A stretch of 11,532 nucleotides of DNA, taken from NCBI GenBank assembly GCA_038750655.1, contig JBCDGZ010000190.1, forward strand, positions 1 to 11,532. The letters run 5' to 3'. Below the pieces are notes generated by a model. It saw only the letters and a list, made by a program, of their open reading frames with translations. It did no database searches and was not told the origin of the DNA. Positions within the stretch are counted from its first letter, which is position 1; each line of letters starts with the position of its first letter. Both the position numbers and the translations under genes were made by a program. Below are positions 5,640 to 11,532 of the stretch, piece after piece. Source of the stretch: JBCDGZ01 sp038750655. GTDB taxonomy: Bacteria > Bacteroidota > Bacteroidia > Chitinophagales > Saprospiraceae.

Positions 5640-6806
5640 TTAACGCTTCTGAAAATGGACAATTTCTTGCAATTGGACGATTCTGCTCTCTGTGTATTCT
5701 CTGTATTTGGGATGATTACTGGCCAAGTACTTTCGGTAGAATCGTATGGCCATGCGTTTGTCTTTATAGTACAGGTCGTGATTGCGGGCCAAGTAAAACA
5801 GGTAGACGGCTTTGGGGGAGTGATCGTAGGCGGCCTGATAATGGTCAATAGCCGCTTTGTGTTGCTGCTGCTCTTCATAGAGGGCGGCCAGGTCGCGATG
5901 ATAGAGCCCAAGGCGCTTCGAAATGCCTTTCTCAATAGCCTGCTCCAAATGGGCAACACTCAACTCAATTTCTCCTAATTTTTGATAGGCCAGCCCCAGA
6001 TAGTGATGCGTATGCTCAGAATCCTGCTTTTTATCAATGATGCGTTTCAAGTGGAAAATGGCGGCCTCAACACTGTCTAATTGCAGATAAGATACACTCA
6101 ATATGCGCTGATAGTAAATCGTAGAGTCGCCCTTGGCCATCGCTTTTTTGATGTATTTGACCACCTCTTCGTGCTTATCCAACTCACTTTTGACCCGAGC
6201 ATTGGTGTAAAGTATACGGATGTTATTACTGTCCAGCGCAATGCCTTTATCCGCAAAGGTTTCGGCGAAGCGCAGGGCATCTAGTCGCAGATACAGCTGG
6301 GCTAGCTCATCAACGATGGTGATGTCCGCAGGATTAAGGAGGTGTGCCTTGTTGAATTGTGTGATGGCAGGGAGGATTTCTCCCATGCGCTTACGTACAA
6401 AAGCACTTTGTCGGTAGTAATAACTATTGGTACTATCAATGACCAACAATTGATTGTAATACGTTTTAGCTTGTTGGTAGTTAAGTTCTCGCTCTGCGAT
6501 GGCCGCTAGATTGCTAATGGCATTGGTGTGGAGCGAATCTCTTTTCAGGATAGCCTCATAAAAGAAGCGTGCTTCCTTGAGGTTGCCTAATCGATTGTAG
6601 CAATAACCCAGCTTCGCCGCCAGATCAATATTGTTAAAATCATTGCGGTAGCATTCGTAGAAAGCATCAATGGCCTCTTGGAATTGATTGGCTTGTAAAA
6701 AGACCAGGCCATTTTGATACTGCTCCTCCATGTCTACTTCGATGACCTGCGCAGGCAGCATGGTGCTGTAACAGAGCGAGATCAGGAGTAGAAGGAATCG
6801 AATCAT
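5640..6806 (-). CDS. Exported TPR-repeat protein upstream of the BlaI/M56 pair
   Basis: The 388-residue product begins with a signal peptide (MIRFLLLLISLCYSTMLPAQ, cleavage likely near 20). The rest is about ten tandem tetratricopeptide repeats of roughly 34 residues, spanning about 27-380. Examples are GLVFLQANQFQEAIDAF, LGLAYQKLGEIELSVAHL and LAALYEEQQQHKAAIDHY. It should act as a periplasmic or surface protein-binding scaffold; no enzyme domain is visible. The ATG at 6804-6806 is chosen over an in-frame TTG at 6831-6833 because the TTG lies inside the TAnnTTTG promoter box and would precede the signal peptide. The gene is 27 nt upstream of the BlaI-type repressor and has the only clear promoter in the cluster. 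The three genes are therefore probably one operon, and the TPR protein may present a signal or partner to the M56 ectodomain. That link is inference. Confidence 0.88.
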   Translation of the reverse strand: MIRFLLLLISLCYSTMLPAQVIEVDMEEQYQNGLVFLQANQFQEAIDAFYECYRNDFNNIDLAAKLGYCYNRLGNLKEARFFYEAILKRDSLHTNAISNLAAIAERELNYQQAKTYYNQLLVIDSTNSYYYRQSAFVRKRMGEILPAITQFNKAHLLNPADITIVDELAQLYLRLDALRFAETFADKGIALDSNNIRILYTNARVKSELDKHEEVVKYIKKAMAKGDSTIYYQRILSVSYLQLDSVEAAIFHLKRIIDKKQDSEHTHHYLGLAYQKLGEIELSVAHLEQAIEKGISKRLGLYHRDLAALYEEQQQHKAAIDHYQAAYDHSPKAVYLFYLARNHDLYYKDKRMAIRFYRKYLASNHPKYREYTESRIVQLQEIVHFQKR

Positions 6807-6830
6807 GTGGTACGAATGGCTGTTCGCATT

Positions 6831-6862
6831 CAAAGGTATAACGAAAAAATAAGACTCACAAC
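6831..6862 (-). promoter_or_regulatory. Bacteroidota-type promoter for the TPR-BlaI-M56 cluster
   Basis: On the minus strand TACCTTTG (6838-6831) matches the -7 consensus TAnnTTTG exactly. GTTG (6862-6859) lies 20 nt upstream, near the expected position of the TTTG -33 element. Transcription should begin near 6825, giving a short leader of about 20 nt before the ATG at 6806. The box contains the TTG of the longer open frame, which argues against that longer start. Confidence 0.65.
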
Positions 6863-6870
6863 TATTTTTA

Positions 6871-6904
6871 AAGTTTTATAACGTATTTATACGTTATAAA
6901 ACTT
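6871..6904. promoter_or_regulatory. Perfect 15-bp inverted repeat, candidate operator or bidirectional terminator
   Basis: AAGTTTTATAACGTA (6871-6885) and TACGTTATAAAACTT (6890-6904) are perfect inverted arms around TTTA. The right arm includes two bases of the stop codon of the upstream TPR gene, and the left edge is 9 bp from the -33 element of the next promoter. It could end the first TPR transcript, though the T-tract after the stem is poor. It could also be a regulator binding site about 60 bp upstream of the cluster's start site. The arms do not match the TACA-TGTA core of staphylococcal MecI/BlaI operators. Confidence 0.55.
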
Positions 6905-8114
6905 ATTTTCTCATCCTAAACCAAGCTAAGCCACTGTTAATGAACATATTGTCTTTTTTCTCTTTGCCTAAAGATTTGATGATTTTTTTGAAAGCTTTAG
7001 AGGAGCGGAGTGGGTCGAGTTCCTTTGCGTGCAGTAAATCGCTGTACACTTGACGATCCTGGAAGACTTTGAGCCGCTGTGCTTTACGGAGGCCCCCCAG
7101 GGCTTCCCCTTCCTGCCCCCGCTGCGCTGCTGTCAGCGCAATGCGGTATTCCATTAGCCCAATGTAGCGTTTATTCGGCCGAGGCTCCACCCGCTGTGCC
7201 GCCCGATAGCTGCGAATCGCCTCCTCAAAACGCTGCTGCGCTTTATACAGATTGCCCAGCTCTTCGTGGGTGACGGCCAGCTGTGGCTGTAAGCGCAAGG
7301 CCTCCCCAAAAGCCGCTTCGGCTGCATCGTAGTGCTCCTGATCAGCGTAGGCCACCCCGAAGTAAAAATGAATCATCGCATCCTTCGGAGCCAACTGCTG
7401 CGCCCGTTGCAGGTCCATCAGTGCCTCCGGATAGGCTTGCAAAAACAGGTGCATCGCCGCCCGGTTGCGCAGGGCTAGCATCATCGAACTGTCGCGCTCA
7501 ATGGCCTTGCTGAACCAATCGCGAGCAATCTCCAGGTCCTTACGGGTAGGGTTGGCGACATTCTGATTGTAATAGCGGGCGGCTCCAGCGTTGTTGCAGG
7601 GCAGGGCGAAGCTCGGATCAAGCTCGCTGGCGCGGTAGAAATCTTCGAGAGCCGCGTCGTACTGCCGCCGTTGGCAGTACAACCGACCGCGTTCATTGTA
7701 GGCCTTGGCGTGTCTAGGGTCCTGTTGCAGGCAGCGATTGAACTGCGCTAGGGCAGCCTCCGGCTGGCGCAATTGCAGATAGCTCTGCCCGAGGGCAAAG
7801 TGGCTGTCCGCCTGCCCCGGCTCCATTTGACAATGCCGCTCGAAGTCCGCTACTGCCCGCTCGAACTGCTGCAATTGATAGTGGAGTCGGCCGCGTTGCT
7901 GATAGGCGAGGGGATAGTCCTCGGGGTACTGTTGAAGGAAAAGGGTGAGGTGATGGATAGCGGCCTGCGGCTGCCCAATATTTTTGGCCTGCATGGCTTG
8001 GGTGTAGAGCTGATAGTCAATTTCCTGGGCGGTAAGCTGGTAGGGGGTGAGGAGCCCGCTTATGATCAGTAGGCTATAAAAAATAGGGAGAGCTGTCAAG
8101 AGCTGTCGATTCAT
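6903..8114 (-). CDS. Exported TPR-repeat protein, GC-rich
   Basis: This 403-residue protein has a signal peptide (hydrophobic 6-24, cleavage likely after TAQ near 30) followed by eight to nine TPR units of about 34 residues. Examples are RGRLHYQLQQFERAVADF, LGQSYLQLRQPEAALAQF and LGNLYKAQQRFEEAIRSY. One unit is interrupted by an insertion (NQNVANPTRKDLEIARDW) that could be a Sel1-like or divergent repeat. The last 100 residues are basic and end in an aromatic segment. The fold suggests a protein-interaction scaffold outside the cytoplasm; no enzyme motif is seen. It is 96 nt upstream of a second exported TPR gene, but the composition differs: sampled stretches reach about 63% G+C and the protein is rich in Gln, Ala and Arg. 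This suggests a separate origin rather than recent tandem duplication. An inverted repeat overlaps its stop codon. Confidence 0.88.
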   Translation of the reverse strand: MNRQLLTALPIFYSLLIISGLLTPYQLTAQEIDYQLYTQAMQAKNIGQPQAAIHHLTLFLQQYPEDYPLAYQQRGRLHYQLQQFERAVADFERHCQMEPGQADSHFALGQSYLQLRQPEAALAQFNRCLQQDPRHAKAYNERGRLYCQRRQYDAALEDFYRASELDPSFALPCNNAGAARYYNQNVANPTRKDLEIARDWFSKAIERDSSMMLALRNRAAMHLFLQAYPEALMDLQRAQQLAPKDAMIHFYFGVAYADQEHYDAAEAAFGEALRLQPQLAVTHEELGNLYKAQQRFEEAIRSYRAAQRVEPRPNKRYIGLMEYRIALTAAQRGQEGEALGGLRKAQRLKVFQDRQVYSDLLHAKELDPLRSSKAFKKIIKSLGKEKKDNMFINSGLAWFRMRK

Positions 8115-8151
8115 GGACTATAAAAATAGCAAAATCGCTCCGCTTTATCAA

Positions 8152-8187
8152 CAAAATCTCAAGTCCTTCGAGCCGTTTCTCTTGAGA
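8152..8187 (-). terminator. Possible terminator of the glucosaminidase/outer-membrane operon
   Basis: On the minus strand TCTCAAG (8187-8181) and CTTGAGA (8163-8157) form a 7-bp stem around a 17-nt loop, followed by TTTTG. It lies 23 nt after the stop codon of the last operon gene. The arm at 8181-8187 is also part of the alternative hairpin at 8172-8198, so the two folds exclude each other. The long loop makes this a weak terminator call. Confidence 0.3.
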
Positions 8188-8204
8188 AGGGACACGGCGA
8201 TTTT
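8172..8204 (+). repeat. Hairpin with GGACACGGCGATTTT, second copy of the 734-766 element
   Basis: GCCGTTTCTCTT (8172-8183) pairs with AAGGGACACGGC (8187-8198) around GAG, with one mismatch and one G-U pair on the plus strand, followed by GATTTT. The 15 nt GGACACGGCGATTTT (8190-8204) are identical to the minus-strand sequence at 748-734 in the lipoprotein terminator. Here the T-side faces the plus strand, opposite to local gene direction. An outer pair AAAATCGC (8131-8138) with GCGATTTT (8197-8204) could enclose the whole stretch. Confidence 0.5.
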
Positions 8205-8209
8205 AAACC

Positions 8210-8965
8210 CTACCAGAAAACCGTATCGATGTACTCAATCTCATGCAGGAACCTAAGTCCTACTGTCAATTCCAAGGTGTTATTAGACAGGTTCAGTTCC
8301 GGAATAGTCCGGGAGTTGCCGGGGTTGAAGGGATCGATGACGTTTTGCAGTGGAGGCTGCATGTATTGTCTGGAGAAATCAGGGTTGACCGTTATTTCTA
8401 CAATACCAGAGATCAAGTCAGTAATGAGAAACTCGAATCCCCCGCCAATAGTCGCCCCGAAATTGAATTCGCGAACGAAGGCATTCACCGGATAAAATAA
8501 GGAACCAAGGTTGTTGTTGAGGTCTTCGTACTCGTCCAGATTTGTCGTAAAAGTGTAGTCGCCTCGGATACCGATGAGGTAATACACCTTAGTATTGGTC
8601 CGGAAGTCGTATTTCTGTTTTCCCCCTAAAGTCAAGGAAAGATTATGAAATTCGTAGCGATCGGTTCGAGCTGGGACCGTCACCTCGCTATTGGTTTGAT
8701 TACTGAGGAAGGTGAAGCGTCGTTGTCGTATCGCTCCGCCTTTGAGGTGATAGCCCAATTGGGCAAATAAGGCAAATTCGTTGCCTTCTGGGGCTGTTTC
8801 GATAAAGGTGATACCATGATAGCCAATCAAGGGGTCCCGCTCTCCGTTGTTCCATCTTTGGAAACCAACCGTCATGCCTCCTTTTACACCAAAAGCATAA
8901 CTCTGGGCCATCCCTTCCACGGCGAAGAGGGAAAGTAGACAACAAGCAAGTATAAATTTTTTCAT
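8210..8965 (-). CDS. Predicted outer-membrane beta-barrel protein (PorT-like)
   Basis: The 251-residue product has a clear signal peptide (MKKFILACCLLSLFAVEGMAQ, cleavage near 20-21). The mature protein opens with SYAFGVKGGMTVGF, typical of PorT-type barrels of Bacteroidota. Alternating-residue strands follow, such as FALFAQLGYHLKGG, FNFGATIGGGFEFLI and LELTVGLRFL, separated by polar loops rich in Asn, Asp and Arg. It ends with a C-terminal tryptophan (DTVFW), compatible with a BAM recognition signal. Function is unknown; barrels of this kind are often structural or adhesion-related, and a T9SS role is not shown here. The ATG at 8963-8965 is preferred to an upstream in-frame TTG at 8990-8992, which would overlap the preceding gene and displace the signal peptide. 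It is the last gene of the apparent operon, 19 nt after its neighbour. Confidence 0.85.
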   Translation of the reverse strand: MKKFILACCLLSLFAVEGMAQSYAFGVKGGMTVGFQRWNNGERDPLIGYHGITFIETAPEGNEFALFAQLGYHLKGGAIRQRRFTFLSNQTNSEVTVPARTDRYEFHNLSLTLGGKQKYDFRTNTKVYYLIGIRGDYTFTTNLDEYEDLNNNLGSLFYPVNAFVREFNFGATIGGGFEFLITDLISGIVEITVNPDFSRQYMQPPLQNVIDPFNPGNSRTIPELNLSNNTLELTVGLRFLHEIEYIDTVFW

Positions 8966-8984
8966 CGTTATAATTTTTCTGGGC

Positions 8985-9887
8985 TTAATCAATTAACGGT
9001 ATCCGCCAGGCCAGGCCAAATTCGAAGACCAAACCCGGCTCCACGGCTCCATTATAAGCACTGAGAAGATTTTCTGCATCATCGAGGTCTTCATGAAATA
9101 AATTTTTTGCAAACTCAAAGCCAAATCTTCCTATGGCGACCAAATGATCGGTCAAATATACGTCAAGATAAGCAGTAAGTCGTTGAGGAGTGTAGGGGAA
9201 CTTATCCCCAAAAGTGTGCAGGGCTCCATTTTGTAGGCCGTAAGTATTATTGAGGTAGAAGCTATAGGAGGCATTTTGTAGCCTTATGCCACCACCGAGT
9301 CGCCGCGCGAACTGGTATTCCAGCTTCAGGTGGTCGAAGGAGAGGTAGGAGAGGCGGAGTTGATCATTGATGCGCCAGTTGATGCCGACGAGTGGAACAA
9401 ATAGGTGGCCGAAGGCCTCTCTTCGAAAATTGAAGCCCAGGCGGAAACTGAGGGTCTTCTTAAGTTCGTAGAAGGCCAGGAGGTTGAAGGTATAGTTGAG
9501 CTCTCGAAAATCGAAATAGGTAAAATCTGAGGTCTGGGCCAGCCCTACGCCTATGTAGCCGCGCCAGGGCGACTGTGGCCAATTTTTCAAATACCCCAAG
9601 CCCAGATCGACATCGTGGAATTTGAGCTGGTCATTTTCGTAGGCATCCAATTCGAGGAAAACGGCGGTGTAGTCCAGCATGGGGATCAGGTAATCCTTTT
9701 GCTCATTGAGTTGTAGCGGAGCACGTAGGTTGGCCCAAAGGCCGTGCTGCTTTAACTGCTGCCCGTTTGCTTTGTACTCAACAGTACGATTGTCAGTGTA
9801 GCCAATGTTGAGCACATCGATGTATTGCGCCTCAAGTGGCGAGAGGGACAAAAGGGCAATCAGCAGAAAAAATAGTCTTTGGCTCAC
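8985..9887 (-). CDS. Predicted outer-membrane protein, possibly DUF6268 family, GTG start
   Basis: This 300-residue protein has a signal peptide (MSQRLFFLLIALLSLSPLEA, cleavage near 20-21). It then consists of alternating hydrophobic/polar strands typical of a beta-barrel: FHDVDLGLGYLKNW, WRGYIGVGLAQTSDF, LSFRLGFNFRREAF, VGINWRINDQLRLSYLSF and a C-terminal LVFEFGLAWRIPL. The pattern recalls the DUF6268 outer-membrane family, but I cannot confirm that by eye. No catalytic motif is visible. The start is GTG at 9885-9887: no in-frame ATG lies nearby, the overlapping ATG in another frame stops at once, and GTG places the signal peptide correctly. It lies 38 nt downstream of the glucosaminidase and 19 nt upstream of a second barrel gene. 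All three are probably co-transcribed and may build or remodel the cell envelope together. Confidence 0.82.
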   Translation of the reverse strand: MSQRLFFLLIALLSLSPLEAQYIDVLNIGYTDNRTVEYKANGQQLKQHGLWANLRAPLQLNEQKDYLIPMLDYTAVFLELDAYENDQLKFHDVDLGLGYLKNWPQSPWRGYIGVGLAQTSDFTYFDFRELNYTFNLLAFYELKKTLSFRLGFNFRREAFGHLFVPLVGINWRINDQLRLSYLSFDHLKLEYQFARRLGGGIRLQNASYSFYLNNTYGLQNGALHTFGDKFPYTPQRLTAYLDVYLTDHLVAIGRFGFEFAKNLFHEDLDDAENLLSAYNGAVEPGLVFEFGLAWRIPLID

Positions 9888-9925
9888 ATTAAAGGCGAAT
9901 TATGGAACCAATATAGCCATTTTCA

Positions 9926-11203
9926 TCACTTTACCCGCAGTCGTTGCCCTACATTCAGCAGCGTATTATTCATATTGTTGAGCAACATAATGGTCTCCAC
10001 CCGGGTATTGTAGCGACGAGCGATGCTGTAGAGGGTATCTCCTCTCTCCACGATGTGGTACATGGGGGTCGACGTTTGATTGCCGCCCTGGCTACCGCCT
10101 TCATTGGGAATTTCGATCTCGAAATCGTTGCCAAAATCCTCCTCCTCATTCGGGTCTTCCTCGAAGAGAAAATCCTCCTCATTGCCTCCTTCTGTATTGG
10201 GCCTATCGGGGGTAAAGACCTCTTTGGACAGCAACGGGCGGTTGTCCACGCTTACCTTCCATCCTTTGAGCTTGACGCGCTCTCCCGTCGCGGGCTGCTG
10301 CCCCTCCTTGATGCGATTACGGCGATAGAGGTGCTTTAAGCTGATGCCGTAGAGCTGAGAAATACCGAATAGCGTTTCGCCTTTGCGGACATAGTGCCAC
10401 TTTTGACGGCCTCGGTAGTTGCGGCGTTTGCGTTGCAAGTAAACCCGGGTGTTTTCCTGCAGGCGGTCCGAGCCATCGTCGAGTCGATCATTGAATTTGA
10501 TAATGCATTTGGTCTTAGTATCTGAACGAACCGCCACATCGGAGACCTGCTCGCCCGCCCGCGCCAGAATGACTTTGACGCCGTTGATTTTGGAGATGTT
10601 GAAATTATTGATGTTACCGCCAGCCGCCGTGCCGCCGCCCTCAAGATCGGGGACCTGAACGACGGTATGAGCAACATCGTAGCGGTAGAGCTGGTAGGTT
10701 TCGATAATGCGGATCAGCTTTTCGGCGTAGGTCGGGCTGGTGGCGTAGCCAGCGCGTTTGAGGCCGCGTGCCCAAGCCTTATAGTCGAAAGGATCGAGAT
10801 TGAAGAGGAAGCCGTAGCGAAAGCGCTTTTTGGGATCGCGCAGAAATTCGGAGTGAGCGACGTAGGAAGCATCAGCATTTTTATAGACCCGAAAACAGGA
10901 CTTGATCAGATTACCATTTTCATCATAATCATCATCTTCCAGATAGTAGCCCTTGCCGTTCCAGTCGTTGTGGCATTTGATGCCAAAGTGATTGTTGGCT
11001 TTGCGGGCCAGCGTGCTGGTCCCTCCTGCTGATTCGAGGATGCCCTGGCCTAGTTTGATGCTCGCTGGAATGCCCGTGCGCTCCATCTCTCTCATGGCAA
11101 TATCTTTGAATCGATCAATATATTCGTATCGACTTTCGAACTGTGCCTGGGCAATAAAACCCATACCCAGGAAAGTTATTAGCAGCAACAGTTTGTTGTT
11201 CAT
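9926..11203 (-). CDS. Secreted GH73-type beta-N-acetylglucosaminidase with LysM domains
   Basis: This peptidoglycan hydrolase should cleave the glycan between GlcNAc and MurNAc (GH73/FlgJ-like family) in the periplasm or at the surface. A signal peptide (1-20, ends AQA) precedes the catalytic domain (about 25-176). That domain has IPASIKLGQGILESAGG with the catalytic Glu57, NNHFGIKC (70-77), the SCFRVYK segment, and WARGLKRAGYATSPTYA followed by IIETYQLY, as in many Bacteroidota members. A middle segment (about 203-260, ING...LARAGE...VYLQRKRR) looks like a degenerate LysM that lost its usual start. Two intact LysM domains follow: WHYVRKGETLFGIS onward (269-313) and YHIVERGDTLYSIA onward (382-425), which bind peptidoglycan. 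An acidic Glu/Asp/Asn-rich linker (339-365) separates them. It heads an apparent operon with two barrel proteins. The ATG at 11201-11203 is well placed for the signal peptide. Confidence 0.93.
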   Translation of the reverse strand: MNNKLLLLITFLGMGFIAQAQFESRYEYIDRFKDIAMREMERTGIPASIKLGQGILESAGGTSTLARKANNHFGIKCHNDWNGKGYYLEDDDYDENGNLIKSCFRVYKNADASYVAHSEFLRDPKKRFRYGFLFNLDPFDYKAWARGLKRAGYATSPTYAEKLIRIIETYQLYRYDVAHTVVQVPDLEGGGTAAGGNINNFNISKINGVKVILARAGEQVSDVAVRSDTKTKCIIKFNDRLDDGSDRLQENTRVYLQRKRRNYRGRQKWHYVRKGETLFGISQLYGISLKHLYRRNRIKEGQQPATGERVKLKGWKVSVDNRPLLSKEVFTPDRPNTEGGNEEDFLFEEDPNEEEDFGNDFEIEIPNEGGSQGGNQTSTPMYHIVERGDTLYSIARRYNTRVETIMLLNNMNNTLLNVGQRLRVK

Positions 11204-11221
11204 GGATTTTGAGGGTTTTTA

Positions 11222-11355
11222 TTAAGTAATTCAAGTTGCGATTCACTTTTATAAGAGTCAATGCGTCAGATATTTGAATCAAAATGCGCCGAAAGGCTGC
11301 ATTTTTCACAAAATCTTCCTTAGTGACTCTCGTTCATCGCAACTTGGGTTAAGTA
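11222..11355. repeat. Nested inverted-repeat element between divergent genes, MITE-like or RNA leader
   Basis: Outer arms CAAGTTGCGAT (11232-11242) and ATCGCAACTTG (11336-11346) are perfect inverted repeats. Inside them AGAGTCA (11254-11260) pairs with TGACTCT (11324-11330). In the centre AAAATGCGCC (11281-11290) pairs with GGCTGCATTTT (11295-11305) around a GAAA loop with one bulged base. The direct repeat TTAAGTA occurs just outside both ends (11222-11228 and 11349-11355), as a target duplication would. No coding capacity is seen. It fills most of the 196-bp region between two divergent genes, so it could instead be a structured leader. Confidence 0.5.
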
Positions 11356-11399
11356 GACTGTTTAAGGCTCAAAAAAACGTTTTACAAAGTTTTAAAACT

Positions 11400-11532
11400 A
11401 TGCGCCACCTACAAATTATTATAATATTAACGATTTTAATAGCTCAATTCGCTTGTAAAGATACAAACTCCCCGCCAAGCCAGAAAACGACGGCTTTGCC
11501 TGTGGCTGGTGATAGTATTTCTTCTAATATCG
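11400..11532 (+). CDS. Start of a predicted lipoprotein gene, truncated by the window edge
   Basis: The frame opens with ATG at 11400-11402 and stays open for 44 codons to the window end, so length and function are unknown. The start encodes MRHLQIIIILTILIAQFAC, a short basic N-terminus, a hydrophobic stretch of isoleucine/leucine, and a cysteine at 19 followed by KDTN. Lys-Asp after the cysteine is typical of Bacteroidota lipoproteins. However, QFAC departs from the standard L-[AS]-[GA]-C lipobox, so cleavage is probable rather than certain. The next residues are rich in Ser, Thr and Pro, like a linker. It is transcribed away from the glucosaminidase operon, and the shared 196-bp region holds the nested inverted-repeat element. 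No clear TAnnTTTG promoter is visible before it. Confidence 0.6.
   Translation, partial: MRHLQIIIILTILIAQFACKDTNSPPSQKTTALPVAGDSISSNI

Noticed and set aside
6807..6833. Upstream TTG start that would lengthen the TPR protein by nine residues
   Set aside because: The TTG is part of the TAnnTTTG promoter box, and the extension would sit before a normal signal peptide.
5640..8114. The two TPR genes as a recent tandem duplication
   Set aside because: They share only the generic TPR consensus. Base composition, residue preferences, repeat number and C-termini differ.
1..11532. CRISPR array, tRNA, rRNA, integrase or transposase genes
   Set aside because: No regularly spaced repeats, no tRNA-like cloverleaf, no rRNA sequence and no recombinase motifs were noticed on either strand. 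The only mobile-element hint is the short repeat element at 11222-11355.

Overview
The window looks like a chromosomal segment of a Bacteroidota bacterium, most likely from the Saprospiria/Lewinella part of the phylum. The lineage is inferred from four things: a type IX secretion (T9SS) C-terminal sorting domain, a BlaI/MecI-M56 pair whose M56 protein carries TonB_C and plug-like modules, start codons without Shine-Dalgarno sequences, and one clear TAnnTTTG promoter. Base composition is mixed. The lactate-monooxygenase-like gene and the second TPR gene are clearly richer in G+C than their neighbours.

All complete genes lie on the minus strand, so transcription runs from high to low coordinates. 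From the right: an apparent operon at 11203-8210 encodes a secreted LysM glucosaminidase followed by two predicted outer-membrane beta-barrel proteins (gaps of 37 and 19 nt). Next come a GC-rich exported TPR protein (8114-6903) and a cluster at 6806-2948 of an exported TPR protein, a BlaI/MecI-type repressor and a BlaR1-like M56 metalloprotease (gaps of 27 and 10 nt). That cluster has a recognisable promoter (6831-6862) and ends at a strong intrinsic terminator (2862-2900). Then follow an FMN-dependent alpha-hydroxy-acid oxidase close to lactate 2-monooxygenase (2831-1539), a small lipoprotein of unknown function (1433-795) with its own terminator (732-766), and a small heat shock protein (446-3). 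On the plus strand, only the first 44 codons of a probable lipoprotein gene (11400 onward) fall inside the window.

The most unusual gene is the M56 protein. A BlaR1-like membrane protease domain is followed by two TonB_C repeats, a plug-like segment between them resembling a TonB-dependent receptor, and a T9SS type A sorting domain at the C-terminus. It is linked to a BlaI repressor and a TPR protein, with no beta-lactamase or other obvious resistance gene nearby, so the signal and regulon are unknown. The non-coding DNA also holds structure: a roughly 130-bp nested inverted-repeat element with flanking direct repeats between the two divergent genes at the right, a 15-bp perfect inverted repeat upstream of the TPR-repressor-protease cluster, a terminator-like hairpin sequence that recurs about 7.4 kb away, and a palindrome upstream of the heat shock gene.
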